From positions 1 to 62,735 of the forward strand of contig JAVHLM010000036.1 of assembly GCA_031082125.1 (NCBI GenBank): a stretch of 62,735 nt of DNA, in the 5' to 3' direction. The first letter of the stretch is position 1; the number at the start of each line of letters is the position of its first letter. This DNA is from Candidatus Eremiobacterota bacterium. Its GTDB lineage: Bacteria; Vulcanimicrobiota; CADAWZ01; Ess09-12. Below the pieces are notes generated by a model. The model was not told the DNA's origin. It worked only from the letters and a program-made list of their open reading frames with translations, and did no database searches. The position numbers and the translations under genes were made by a program. Of this stretch, positions 41,462 through 50,282 are shown one piece after another.

Positions 41462-43498
41462 ATGGGATTCCGCGTGGAAGCGCCCGGCGGGAAAAAAGGG
41501 AAGGACGGCCTCCCCATGCTGGTGCTCCCTGAAGAGACAGTGCTCAGGGGAAAATACAAGGCGAAGTATCTCACCGTGGGCGGGATGTGCATAGCCTACA
41601 AGGCTGAATATGAAGGAAATGTATACTTCATCAAGGAGGTTGAGACCGGCGATCCCAGGAGAATGGTCTCCCTCTCCCAGGAAAAGCTTATTCTTGATCA
41701 ACTGAACCACCCCGGCATCATCAAGGTCTTTGATTTTTTTGAAGAAGACGGCTTCTATTACCTGGTCATGGAGTTCGTGGAAGGCCAGAGCCTTGAGAAG
41801 CTCATATCTCCCATGGCAGGGATATTTCTCCAGGAAAAGGTGATTATCGAGTGGGCCCTCCAGCTCTGCGACATCTTTGAATACCTCCACAAGCTCACCC
41901 CGCCCATAATCTACCGAGATCTCAAGCCCCAGAACATCATCAAGGATACCCGGGGCCGCCTTCGCCTCGTGGATTTCGGCATAGCCCGGATTTACAAGAT
42001 AAACAAGGCTGAAGATACGGAGTTCATGGGCTCCGCGCTCACTGCCTCGCCTGAGCATTTTGGGGCAAAACAGACTGATGAGCGCTCCGATATCTACACT
42101 CTCGGCGCGACGCTCCATTATCTGGCGACAAACGGCAAGGGCTTCTCTGGGCAGCTCTTTGAGTTCGAGCCTCCGCGATCTCTCAATCCCAAGCTCTCAG
42201 AGTCTTTTGACAGGATAATCATGAAATGCCTGGAGCTTGATCCTGATAAGCGGTACCAGTCAATTGCCGAGCTCAGAGCCGCTCTTGGGGGCCCCAGAGG
42301 CGAAAAAGCAGCTGCTGAGGAGAAAAAGACGGATCCCGCTCCCGCAGAGGCTCTTAAGACTCTTTCAGCGGCGCGTTTTTCACTCTCAGATACGCTTCAA
42401 AGAGTGAAAAAATATTATCTCAGGTCTCTCTATCCCTATAAATCTTATATTACCCTTGCGCTTGCGGTCTTTCTGGTCGCTTTCACAGGGATCATGCTTA
42501 TCAAAGCCTCGGCGCCGCGGCAGCCTGCTGCCTTGGGAACGCTCCCCCTGGCCTCCCTGACCCTGCTTGACGACAGGGGCCTCAAAGAGCCGCCGCCTCT
42601 GGCAGTGAGAGAAAATCCGGTCCAGGAAGGACTCTCGGCTCAGGAAGCCCCTTCCATTCCTGAACCCGGGGCGGCCGATCCCTCTGCCTCTCCCGGGGCT
42701 GCGGCACCACCCCTCTCTTCTGTTACCCCTTCCCCGGAGAGAGCCGCTCCTTCTTCTTCAGCCCCCCCCGCCACCCTCCCCACGGCGCCCTATCTTCCCG
42801 GCGAGACAGTCCCCCGGGCGACAAGAAAGCCCCGCCCCATGGACCCGGGCAATAATAATCCCCAGACCACGGCGCTCTCCACGCCTGCCTCTCAGCCTGC
42901 CCACACGGCTCCAAAAAGCAGGGAAGAGCTCCTCGGCCAGATTTTTAAGATACAGCCCTCCGGATTCAGGCGCGTCGACTCAGTGAAAGCCCGGGAGATA
43001 AATTCTGGCACCGCTGATTATTCTTATGAGATAAATATTCCCCGGGATTATTTAAATTTCACTCCTAAAAAAATGATCTACAGCTCCACAGAAAAAGTTT
43101 TTGCAAAGATTGACCCGATAAGGGGTGAATCGACTCTGCGTTACCTGATTCTTTACAGCCATGCTAATTACCATAGTGGTGCCACTGGGTTTATCGAATG
43201 GCAAAGTCTGGACAGTGCTTTCAGAGATATCATTTCAAAAAACAAGGATATTGAGGTGGACAGCATTGAACCGCAGAGTAATTACATTGAAAACAAAGCA
43301 GGCCTTGAATACAGCTTCAACATGAGGGTCAGAGAGAATTTTTTAGAAGGTACCACCTTTCATTGTGAGGAGATAATCTATGCCATCCGTGACAGGAAAT
43401 CAATTTATTCCCTTACCGCATGCGCCCTGCCAGAACGTTACAGTTATTACCAGGATGAATTCAGGGAATTTTTCAGGAATTATCCTTCGGTAAAATAA
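41462..43498 (+). CDS. Membrane-anchored Ser/Thr protein kinase with extracytoplasmic C-terminal domain
   Basis: The product is about 678 residues. The kinase domain spans about 25-285 with Lys in VYFIKEVE, catalytic loop IYRDLKPQN (YRD instead of HRD) near 150, DFG in LVDFGIA, and SPEHF then DERSDIYTLG. A Pro/Ala-poor linker leads to a transmembrane helix near 328-348 (LALAVFLVAFTGIMLI), then a Pro/Ser/Ala-rich stalk of about 150 residues and a globular C-terminal domain of about 190 (EINIPRDYLNFTPKK). The last is shared with the pseudogene at 54949-56371. Start at ATG 41462 because the pseudogene starts at the same residue. The kinase may sense something outside the membrane. Confidence 0.88.
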   Translation: MGFRVEAPGGKKGKDGLPMLVLPEETVLRGKYKAKYLTVGGMCIAYKAEYEGNVYFIKEVETGDPRRMVSLSQEKLILDQLNHPGIIKVFDFFEEDGFYYLVMEFVEGQSLEKLISPMAGIFLQEKVIIEWALQLCDIFEYLHKLTPPIIYRDLKPQNIIKDTRGRLRLVDFGIARIYKINKAEDTEFMGSALTASPEHFGAKQTDERSDIYTLGATLHYLATNGKGFSGQLFEFEPPRSLNPKLSESFDRIIMKCLELDPDKRYQSIAELRAALGGPRGEKAAAEEKKTDPAPAEALKTLSAARFSLSDTLQRVKKYYLRSLYPYKSYITLALAVFLVAFTGIMLIKASAPRQPAALGTLPLASLTLLDDRGLKEPPPLAVRENPVQEGLSAQEAPSIPEPGAADPSASPGAAAPPLSSVTPSPERAAPSSSAPPATLPTAPYLPGETVPRATRKPRPMDPGNNNPQTTALSTPASQPAHTAPKSREELLGQIFKIQPSGFRRVDSVKAREINSGTADYSYEINIPRDYLNFTPKKMIYSSTEKVFAKIDPIRGESTLRYLILYSHANYHSGATGFIEWQSLDSAFRDIISKNKDIEVDSIEPQSNYIENKAGLEYSFNMRVRENFLEGTTFHCEEIIYAIRDRKSIYSLTACALPERYSYYQDEFREFFRNYPSVK

Positions 43499-43527
43499 TA
43501 TTTACCGTATTAAAAGGAGCGGAGCTT

Positions 43528-45492
43528 ATGAAGCGTGTGCCGGCGCCTGATTCTGACAAATCAGAAAGAACGGTGCTTCCCGAGGGTTCCCACCTTCACG
43601 GAGTATATAAGGTCCACTACCTGGGCGCAGGATCCAGGGGAGTCTCCTACAAGGCGGAAAAAGGGAACACCTTCTACCACATAAAAGAAGTTGACACCAG
43701 GGAGAGCCAGTTGCTCTTCTCACTCACGCAGGAGCATTTTATCCTGAGCAGGGTCAGTCACCCCGCAATTGTAAAAGCATTTGATTTCTTTGAGGAGGAG
43801 GGCTTCTGTTACCTTGTCACGGAGCTTGTGAGGGGAGAGAGCCTGGACCTGCTTGTTGCACCGGGAGCCCCGGGATTCACCCAGGAAAAGGATGCTGAAG
43901 AGTTCGCCTCGCAGCTTTACGACATCTTTGAATACCTCCATGGCCTCAACCCCCCGGTATTCTACAGGGACATAAAGCCGCGGAACATAATAAAAGACCG
44001 GGAAGGCAAGCTCAGGATCGTCGATTTCGGCACCACAGGAGCACCAGATGATGACGGGAACAGATCCAGGAGGGCCATTTTATGCTCACCGGAGCACACA
44101 ACAGGGACAGGCAGAGATGCAAGGTCTGATGTATTCAACCTCGGCGCCACCCTTCACTTCCTTCTCACCAATGGATATGAGAGGGGCCGAAGAGACGGGG
44201 TGCTCCTCCCCGTGCGCTCCGTGAACCCCGATGTCTCAGAGAATCTTGAGAAAGTCATCGAAAAAGCCACCCATCCTGACAAGCTCCAGCGCTTTCAATC
44301 GGTGAGAGAGATGAGGATGGCCCACCTCGGGCCACGGAAGGAAGGCGCCCTGGCCAGGTCTTCAGGAAGGGGCTCTGAAGAAGAAGAAGCTGCAGCCATA
44401 TCACCTGAGCGTAAAAGACTGGCTTCTGTTCCATTATTCATGCTCCTCGCGGGCATTTTCCTGCTTGTTCTGGCAGGAATCTTCATATATAAGGGCTCAA
44501 GAAGCAGTCACAGGGCTGCGGTGTCTTCTCAAGGCCACTCAGAAGACTTTGTGGTCCAGTACACCCCTCTTCCCATGAAGAGCACTGGGCCGGGGCCTGA
44601 ATCTTCTCCCCCTGTCCAATCTCCCCTCCAGAGGACCGCCATAGGAGAAGTGCCTGGTTCTCCCTCTTATCCCCCCGTATCCTATGCCCATGAAAGTGCT
44701 GCAAACCCTGAGCCGACTGCCTCCTCCGGCAATTCCGCGCCACAGCCGCCGGATCTTCCTGGTGGAAACAATGCCCCGCCTCTTATGCCTTTCTCCTATC
44801 CCACGGGAGCCCCGGTGAAGATCGCCGGTGAAAGCCCGGTGACTCACCGGGAGGAGACTCCTGGACTCCCACCCTCGCCAGCTCAGCAGGGAGCGCCTTC
44901 AGGCAACGACGAGAGAAAAGCCGCTGAGATTATCTCACAGATCCTTAAGGTAAAGGAGGGCGATATTCAGGCTCCCCGGGGAATAGCACAGGGACCGGCC
45001 ATCGAGCTTGCAAGTCCGGGCAGGTATTATGCATCACTCCAGGTGCCAAAAGGATATCTGCAGATACTCGGCGGTGTGAAATTCTTCAAGGAAGACCCGC
45101 GCCTGAGGGAGAGGATTGTTGAGGAGTCATGTTTTGCGGCCCTTGACAGCACCTGTGACGGAAAAACCTTGCGGCTTCTTCAGCTGACAGTTCTGGTAGT
45201 TCCCGTTGATGTGAGCCCATCAGTGATATATTCCATTTACCTTGACGGGCTCCGATCGCAGTGCGCGGAGAATCTGGCTTTTACCCCCGTGAGAAGCGGG
45301 AAAAGGACGGGCTATGCCTATTCATTTCATTATACCCCTCTTAACAGCAGTGAAAGCGTGAAATGCGAGCAGCTTGCCTTTATAAGCGATGACGGCCAGA
45401 AGATGTACATTCTCTCCTCGAGCGCTTCTCCCGATATCTATAAGTATTATGCAAGAGATTTCTCCCTTTTCTGCCAGTCCCTCCGGCAATGA
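43528..45492 (+). CDS. Membrane-anchored Ser/Thr protein kinase, second copy
   Basis: The product is 654 residues with the same plan as the previous gene: Gly-rich loop YLGAGSRGVSYKAE, Lys in YHIKEVD, loop FYRDIKPRN near 145, DFG in IVDFGTT, transmembrane segment near 300-321, a Pro/Ser-rich stalk and a diverged C-terminal domain. The APE region reads CSPEHTTGTG. Only about 30 bases follow the previous gene, so they are probably cotranscribed. Again Tyr replaces His of HRD. Confidence 0.88.
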   Translation: MKRVPAPDSDKSERTVLPEGSHLHGVYKVHYLGAGSRGVSYKAEKGNTFYHIKEVDTRESQLLFSLTQEHFILSRVSHPAIVKAFDFFEEEGFCYLVTELVRGESLDLLVAPGAPGFTQEKDAEEFASQLYDIFEYLHGLNPPVFYRDIKPRNIIKDREGKLRIVDFGTTGAPDDDGNRSRRAILCSPEHTTGTGRDARSDVFNLGATLHFLLTNGYERGRRDGVLLPVRSVNPDVSENLEKVIEKATHPDKLQRFQSVREMRMAHLGPRKEGALARSSGRGSEEEEAAAISPERKRLASVPLFMLLAGIFLLVLAGIFIYKGSRSSHRAAVSSQGHSEDFVVQYTPLPMKSTGPGPESSPPVQSPLQRTAIGEVPGSPSYPPVSYAHESAANPEPTASSGNSAPQPPDLPGGNNAPPLMPFSYPTGAPVKIAGESPVTHREETPGLPPSPAQQGAPSGNDERKAAEIISQILKVKEGDIQAPRGIAQGPAIELASPGRYYASLQVPKGYLQILGGVKFFKEDPRLRERIVEESCFAALDSTCDGKTLRLLQLTVLVVPVDVSPSVIYSIYLDGLRSQCAENLAFTPVRSGKRTGYAYSFHYTPLNSSESVKCEQLAFISDDGQKMYILSSSASPDIYKYYARDFSLFCQSLRQ

Positions 45493-45568
45493 AGAGGCTT
45501 GAAGAGGCTTGAAAATAAGAGGATTTTATGGAAAAATATAAGTAAGACCATCAGAAAGGGTGAAGAGG

Positions 45569-48253
45569 ATGAAAGTCCGTCACCGAACAGCGAATGAAAA
45601 AGGCATCGCGCTTGTTATTGCCCTGTTTACCATCTTTGCCATCCTCACGATGGGCGTCACCTATATTGGCATCTCTTTTACCAACAGCAGGGCAGCGGCG
45701 GGCTATGAAAAGGAAGCGGTGGCGGTGAGCCTGGCAAATGCCGCTGTTGATTTTGCCCTTTATCATATGGGTGATCCCGGAAACTGGAGCCTTGACAGCG
45801 CAACCAATATCAATGTCCTGAAAAGCATCACGACCGCCACCACTCCCCCCAGCGGTTCTTTCATGCCCAGCATCACGGTGGAATCTGCAAGCAGCGACCC
45901 GGAGTTCAACGTAGCCCCTTATAAAACAAATGCCAATGCCATGGTAATTGCCACATCCTCAACAGATATGAGCGACCTCGGTTTCGCTTCCAGCGGTCTT
46001 CACAGCCACTGGAGAATCCTTGTAGTCCCTGAAGCAGAGGGGAGCGTGATGGTAAGCGGCGAGGCTGCCTACACTTATAACGTGAACTACCGCATCATAG
46101 TGAAAGCCAGGATCATGAGCCAGAAGGACAAGGATCCCGCTTCATATCCCCAGTATATAGTCTCCTCGCGGGAAGTCCTTGCCCGCGTAAGCAATGAGTT
46201 CCCCGGATCGATCTACCAGAACATCCGCTCCTATGACATCGGCGGAGGATACCATTACCCGAACCAGCAGGAATGCACCGATGACGCCGTATTCGTATGC
46301 GAAGACTTCACCTGGGACGGTGCCATCAAGATAGACGGCCCCGAGCAGGCGGGATGGGCCAAGCCTCAGCAAACCGCCACTTTTAACGCGTCAACGGGCT
46401 GGGTGGCCAACTCAGCTGATTTCAGCGGCAGCATCAACCTTGATCTGCTCTCAAGCACCTCAGCAGGCAATTCCGATATATGGCCCAAGTTCTACGGAAA
46501 GGCCATCGCGCAGAAATCAGGCAAATCATCGACCCCTTCGAGTGCCGTGGGGATCCAGTTCAATTCAGGAATGACCGACGGAAGCGGAAACTTTCTGTCT
46601 GGCGAGATATTCAAGAATACCAAGGATCCTTATGAAACAGGCTCTTCCTCGATGAACATCCATGAGCATATCTGGAAGACCGCAGGCGGCACGGAGAAGA
46701 TGGGGTATGTTGACGGCTCAGGCAATGCGCAGAACGGCTTCTTTTACAACCTTGCGCAGCAGGACGACGGCGCCTCCAATGGATGGTTCATCGACGTACC
46801 GGACAGTGCCCTGCGACCTGACTTTCACACTGCCGGCAGCCAGATAGAGCCTCCCACCTACAGAATCACCGTAAAACCAATTATCGATGTGAACGGGAAC
46901 CCGGAAAGAACCCAATACACCGTCCAGCAGTACCTGAGAGACTCGGCTACAGGGGAGCTCGCGCCGGTGGCCGGGACCTCAAAGACCTTTTTCAGCGATA
47001 CTCCCGGATTCAAGAACATGATCTATGTCAAGGGAGGAAACGTGCAGGTTCTCGGCGAGAATCCCAACTCCGCCGAGAACGCCAATGGTGAACCGGGCAA
47101 GGGGCATCTCACCTCACCGCTTTCAATAATAGCCGACTCCAATTCGAGCAGGGAGGCTCAGGCTATTTATGCTCCCGACTATTACAGCGCCAACAACATT
47201 TTCGACAGCAGGCTCACTACCTGTAATGTCTATGACACTGTCACAGGGAAATATCTCTACCAGTGCTATAAGGAGCGGAAATGGACACAGGACGGCCAGA
47301 CACACACCGAGATGGTGAATGCTCTCCCCTCGACTGAGGTTGATGCCGCCCAGAGGCCTGCCTTGAATATGAGCAAGGCAGAATATGACGCCTATACGGC
47401 CAACCCCACGCGGTACAAGTTCCGCTACCCTCCTTACGACAGCACTGTCAATGAGCAGGCTGAAGGGAACCTCTCGATAATCGGCGATATCACCTATCGC
47501 AAAGATATGCCTGCGCCTTCGCTGGGGCTCCTTGCGAAAAATCATGTGTACCTCAACGATTTCAAGCACCCCAATACCACTGACAGCGAATACATGACCC
47601 CCGGCTCTGCAGACTTCGACGATCCCTCCAAGACACAGAAGCAGACTCTTGAGGTGACTGCCACCATCGGCTCAAAAAACCACAGCATGACCATGGACTT
47701 CTTCAATGTAAACCACAACCCTTATCAGAAGCCTGCAACCATGCCCACTTCTCTGCCCTCGGGCATTGTGAACGCTGATTCATACCGTAAGGCGCCCATC
47801 TCTTTTGAGAGCGGCCAGGCCATCAAGGCCGCCAACGGGGGGACGCGCCCTGCCTGGCTTGTCGAGCAGAATGGACAGTATTACGTGGACAGGTGGCTTG
47901 CCGTAAGCGACCAGGCCAGAAAACAGATCGTGTGGGATTTCAACTACGGGGCGATCCAGCTTGAGGACACCACGGATAACTATTCAACGCTCTACCAGGG
48001 AGGCATATTCAGGTTCACGGGATGCATAATCTCAAGATTTGCCGATGTGGAGGCTGACGCGGGAGATTCTGGAGCCTACTGCATGGGCTATCACTGGCAG
48101 AAAATGAGCTATGACACCAACCTGAAGAACAGGTCGGCACCATTCTTTTCCACCGCCTGCTTCAATAAGGCGAAAAGCAACGCGCGCCTCAGCTGGTCAA
48201 TAATTTCCTACGTGGACAGAGGAGCCATTTCGGAGACAAAAGAAAACCTGTAG
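45569..48253 (+). CDS. Large PilX-like prepilin-type protein
   Basis: The product is about 894 residues. The N terminus (NEKGIALVIALFTIFAILTM) is a type IV pilin-like segment preceded by a short positive leader, with a Gly before the hydrophobic helix as in PilX-type minor pilins. The remainder is a long exported domain rich in Ser, Asn, Thr and Tyr with no recognised fold. The ATG has AAGGG 8 bases upstream; a GTG at 45560 is possible. Much larger than ordinary PilX (about 150-200 residues). Confidence 0.75.
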   Translation: MKVRHRTANEKGIALVIALFTIFAILTMGVTYIGISFTNSRAAAGYEKEAVAVSLANAAVDFALYHMGDPGNWSLDSATNINVLKSITTATTPPSGSFMPSITVESASSDPEFNVAPYKTNANAMVIATSSTDMSDLGFASSGLHSHWRILVVPEAEGSVMVSGEAAYTYNVNYRIIVKARIMSQKDKDPASYPQYIVSSREVLARVSNEFPGSIYQNIRSYDIGGGYHYPNQQECTDDAVFVCEDFTWDGAIKIDGPEQAGWAKPQQTATFNASTGWVANSADFSGSINLDLLSSTSAGNSDIWPKFYGKAIAQKSGKSSTPSSAVGIQFNSGMTDGSGNFLSGEIFKNTKDPYETGSSSMNIHEHIWKTAGGTEKMGYVDGSGNAQNGFFYNLAQQDDGASNGWFIDVPDSALRPDFHTAGSQIEPPTYRITVKPIIDVNGNPERTQYTVQQYLRDSATGELAPVAGTSKTFFSDTPGFKNMIYVKGGNVQVLGENPNSAENANGEPGKGHLTSPLSIIADSNSSREAQAIYAPDYYSANNIFDSRLTTCNVYDTVTGKYLYQCYKERKWTQDGQTHTEMVNALPSTEVDAAQRPALNMSKAEYDAYTANPTRYKFRYPPYDSTVNEQAEGNLSIIGDITYRKDMPAPSLGLLAKNHVYLNDFKHPNTTDSEYMTPGSADFDDPSKTQKQTLEVTATIGSKNHSMTMDFFNVNHNPYQKPATMPTSLPSGIVNADSYRKAPISFESGQAIKAANGGTRPAWLVEQNGQYYVDRWLAVSDQARKQIVWDFNYGAIQLEDTTDNYSTLYQGGIFRFTGCIISRFADVEADAGDSGAYCMGYHWQKMSYDTNLKNRSAPFFSTACFNKAKSNARLSWSIISYVDRGAISETKENL

Positions 48254-48366
48254 CCATGAAGGGAATCACGGGAGTTTCAGAATTCCATCACTTCGCCATA
48301 TGCGGATAATGCGCACCCTTTTTTTATCGTACCTGTATACAATGCGAAATGGAGGTGGTAGATGCG

Positions 48367-50277
48367 CTATGTTCTCTGCTTTTCTGCCAGGATCTCCGAA
48401 ATTACCTGCTGCAGCTCATCAAGAGGCTGTGCAATTTCTTCTATTCTGCCGCAGTAGTGGTGTGCCGGAGGAACAGCCCCTTCTTCAAGAAGCCGCACTA
48501 TCTCTTCAGTGATAATCCGAAACTTTGCGATTACCTCTCTTAATATTATGCAGGTTTTTTCCAGCTCGGTATCGGTGAATGATTTTACTTGAGGGGTGAC
48601 CTGATCTTCCATCTGGTTCTGCAGTGAAGTCAATCTCTGAAGAAACTCTGAAAACACCTTCTTCTCTTCTTCGCCGCTGATTTCATTACACTCTCCCATT
48701 GTCAATGCCTGCTTCAATTTCCGGATATTTTCCCTCACTATCTTTTTTTCGACAGCAGGCATCCTTGAATGGTCCTGATCCTCTTTAATATCAATAAGGC
48801 ATTTCGGGTCATCAGAAATCACACTGAATTTCTTCAGCATGGAATTAATTGGAGTAAGAGCCGAATCACTGATGTCATCAGCCGGATCCATGATTTTGAT
48901 CATTTTAATTCCTTGAATCATAAGGTTTTTCCCCTCTATGAGGAGGTCCCTTTCTCTTCTTTGCAGGAACTCCTTTATCTTTCCTGCTCCCTCCTCCTGG
49001 AGCCTCACGGCCTGAAGAAGTGCATCCACCTCATCACTGCTTTCATTCTGAAGCACTCTGCAGTCAATGAGGGCTGTTTTAAGGTCTTCCTGCATCCTGA
49101 GTGCATGCGCGAGATGAGTGGCAAGATGATGAAGGGGAAGCCTGCATTGAAAAACACTCTTCATCACATTGGATAAATTCTTGAAATAGGGAGCGTTTTC
49201 TAAAGATATGTCTTCTTCCAGCTCTCTCTTCAATTCACCCAGCCTGTCTCTTTCTGCTCCTGATAAGGCAGAATACTGAGAGAAGAGGCGGGAAACTTCA
49301 AGAGGATCGTGAAGGTGGAGGTGCATGGCTTCCAGCAGATGAGTCTTATTTCTGCAGCACTGTGCCATATCCGAGAAGAATTCCTCCTGCCTGTTTGAAG
49401 AGAGATACCAGTAATTCTTCTCCTTTTCCAGAGATTCTATTCTTTTTTCTTCGATCTCTTTCAGGTAAACAATGTAATCTCTGATGTCATTTATGACATT
49501 GCTTCCCTCTCGATAACGGGTAATCAAAAGAGAGAGAGTGTCTCCATATCTGCTTTTCAGATCTTTGAAGGAAAGGGAAGAGCTGTCCTCCATTTCAGGC
49601 AGGATGAGGGAAAGCTGTTCACCCGTTTTTCCGAGAATTGCGGTAAGCTGCTCTATATCCGGCACCTTTTTTTCTCTTTCACACCGGGAGAAAATATCTT
49701 CACTTTCTCTCAGCAGAGCAACTACTTCTTCCAATCTTTCTCTCAATTTCTCTTTTCCCTCTGCTCTAAGCCTTATCGGGGCGAGATCCATCGCCAGGCG
49801 TTTTCTTAATTCACCCAGACCGGAAAGCCAGTAAGGGAGAATATCATATTGCACTTCTCCCCGGAGAAAACAGGAAAGCGTAAATATCGCATCACATATG
49901 GTCGGCACGGGAGGGTTGCGCGGAATCTCGTTAAAAGCTCTCTCCAGAGCGTGCTGAAGTGAGACAAGGGTAACGGCATTCTCTTCAAAAGCGGAAAGCA
50001 TTGAAGATAACAGACCTCTGTCATGTTCCAGGCTCTGCAAGATTCCCCCGAGCTCATTGAGTGTGCTCTCGAGGGAATCACAAATCTCTCTGACAACAGG
50101 AAAATACAATGCAAAGTGTGCATAATAAGTAATATGAGAGCGCTCTTGCTCCATAAGCGCCCTCACATGCGGGATGGCTTCATGTAAGCCATCCCACTCT
50201 GCAAAACCGTTCAGGATATCATATCCCCTGTCAAGCAGCAGAACGAACGGACAGGGCAGAATCATAAGGTTGTTCAT
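48367..50277 (-). CDS. Large coiled-coil protein, function unknown
   Basis: The product is 636 residues and almost wholly helical with many Leu/Glu heptads (KLRERLEEVVALLRESEDIF). No signal peptide, membrane helix or enzymatic motif is evident. The ATG lies 5 bases after the stop of the RTX-like gene, so they are probably one operon; base use is more AT-rich than in the Hdr region. It could be a secretion chaperone, scaffold or effector partner of the RTX protein; this is inference. Confidence 0.7.
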   Translation of the reverse strand: MNNLMILPCPFVLLLDRGYDILNGFAEWDGLHEAIPHVRALMEQERSHITYYAHFALYFPVVREICDSLESTLNELGGILQSLEHDRGLLSSMLSAFEENAVTLVSLQHALERAFNEIPRNPPVPTICDAIFTLSCFLRGEVQYDILPYWLSGLGELRKRLAMDLAPIRLRAEGKEKLRERLEEVVALLRESEDIFSRCEREKKVPDIEQLTAILGKTGEQLSLILPEMEDSSSLSFKDLKSRYGDTLSLLITRYREGSNVINDIRDYIVYLKEIEEKRIESLEKEKNYWYLSSNRQEEFFSDMAQCCRNKTHLLEAMHLHLHDPLEVSRLFSQYSALSGAERDRLGELKRELEEDISLENAPYFKNLSNVMKSVFQCRLPLHHLATHLAHALRMQEDLKTALIDCRVLQNESSDEVDALLQAVRLQEEGAGKIKEFLQRRERDLLIEGKNLMIQGIKMIKIMDPADDISDSALTPINSMLKKFSVISDDPKCLIDIKEDQDHSRMPAVEKKIVRENIRKLKQALTMGECNEISGEEEKKVFSEFLQRLTSLQNQMEDQVTPQVKSFTDTELEKTCIILREVIAKFRIITEEIVRLLEEGAVPPAHHYCGRIEEIAQPLDELQQVISEILAEKQRT

Positions 50278-50282
50278 TCCTT

